From: Syntrophaceae bacterium UBA5761
GTDB taxonomy: Bacteria > Desulfobacterota > Syntrophia > Syntrophales > UBA4778
Assembly: GCA_002418885.1 (NCBI GenBank)
Contig: DIEZ01000039.1
Span: forward strand, 13,497-30,784
Direction: 5' to 3'
DNA length: 17,288 nt
Both the position numbers and the translations under genes were made by a program. Shown piece after piece: positions 17,259 to 17,288 of the stretch; position 1 is the stretch's first letter; every line of letters begins with the position of its first letter. The notes under the pieces were generated by a model. The model saw only the letters and a program-made list of their open reading frames with translations. It searched no databases and was not told the origin of the DNA.

Positions 17259-17288
17259 CGCTTTTGACGACCTTTATTTTTGAGTCAC

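Overview
The window reads as a vegetative, chromosomal stretch from a Gram-negative bacterium, most likely in the former Deltaproteobacteria (Desulfobacterota/Thermodesulfobacteriota). The pointers are the split ATP synthase locus encoding paired b' and b subunits but no a or c subunit, an AtpF with a signal-like N-terminus, a SurA/PpiD-type periplasmic chaperone beside mreB, and a bactofilin behind the rod genes. This placement is inferred from protein style and gene order, not from a database search. I see no phage, insertion sequence, CRISPR array or defence system.

Layout. Positions 1-52 are the 3' part of a long-variable-arm tRNA, probably Leu(UUR), followed by a strong intrinsic terminator. 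A stretch without a convincing gene (102-362) leads to ppiD on the minus strand. A divergent intergenic region (1962-2197) carries an extended -10 for ppiD and two tandem promoter-like elements for mreB. The rod-shape operon mreB-mreC-mreD-mrdA(PBP2)-mrdB(RodA) runs with start/stop overlaps (8-4563 style coupling throughout) to 7509. A bactofilin gene and a one-domain cupin overlapping it by 52 bases follow.

Positions 8330-8598 hold a structured non-coding segment ending in a perfect-looking intrinsic terminator 29 bases before the ATP synthase operon atpF'-atpF-atpH-atpA-atpG-atpD-atpC. After an intrinsic terminator comes a NhaD/ArsB-type ion antiporter, then an unrecognised 190-residue protein, and finally greA on the minus strand with a terminator-like hairpin in its leader.

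How the genes work together. MreB, MreC, MreD, PBP2 and RodA form the elongasome that builds the lateral wall; the bactofilin is a second cytoskeletal polymer suited to the same process. PpiD helps fold secreted proteins. The atp genes supply F1 plus the peripheral stalk; the ion channel subunits must be encoded elsewhere. The antiporter would exchange the ions whose gradient drives that enzyme.

The most interesting signal is the 8411-8569 segment. Its 5' end can pair with the 5' arm of the terminator, giving a riboswitch- or attenuator-like choice of structures in front of an ATP synthase operon that has no room for a promoter after the terminator. All structures here were read by eye and not folded computationally.
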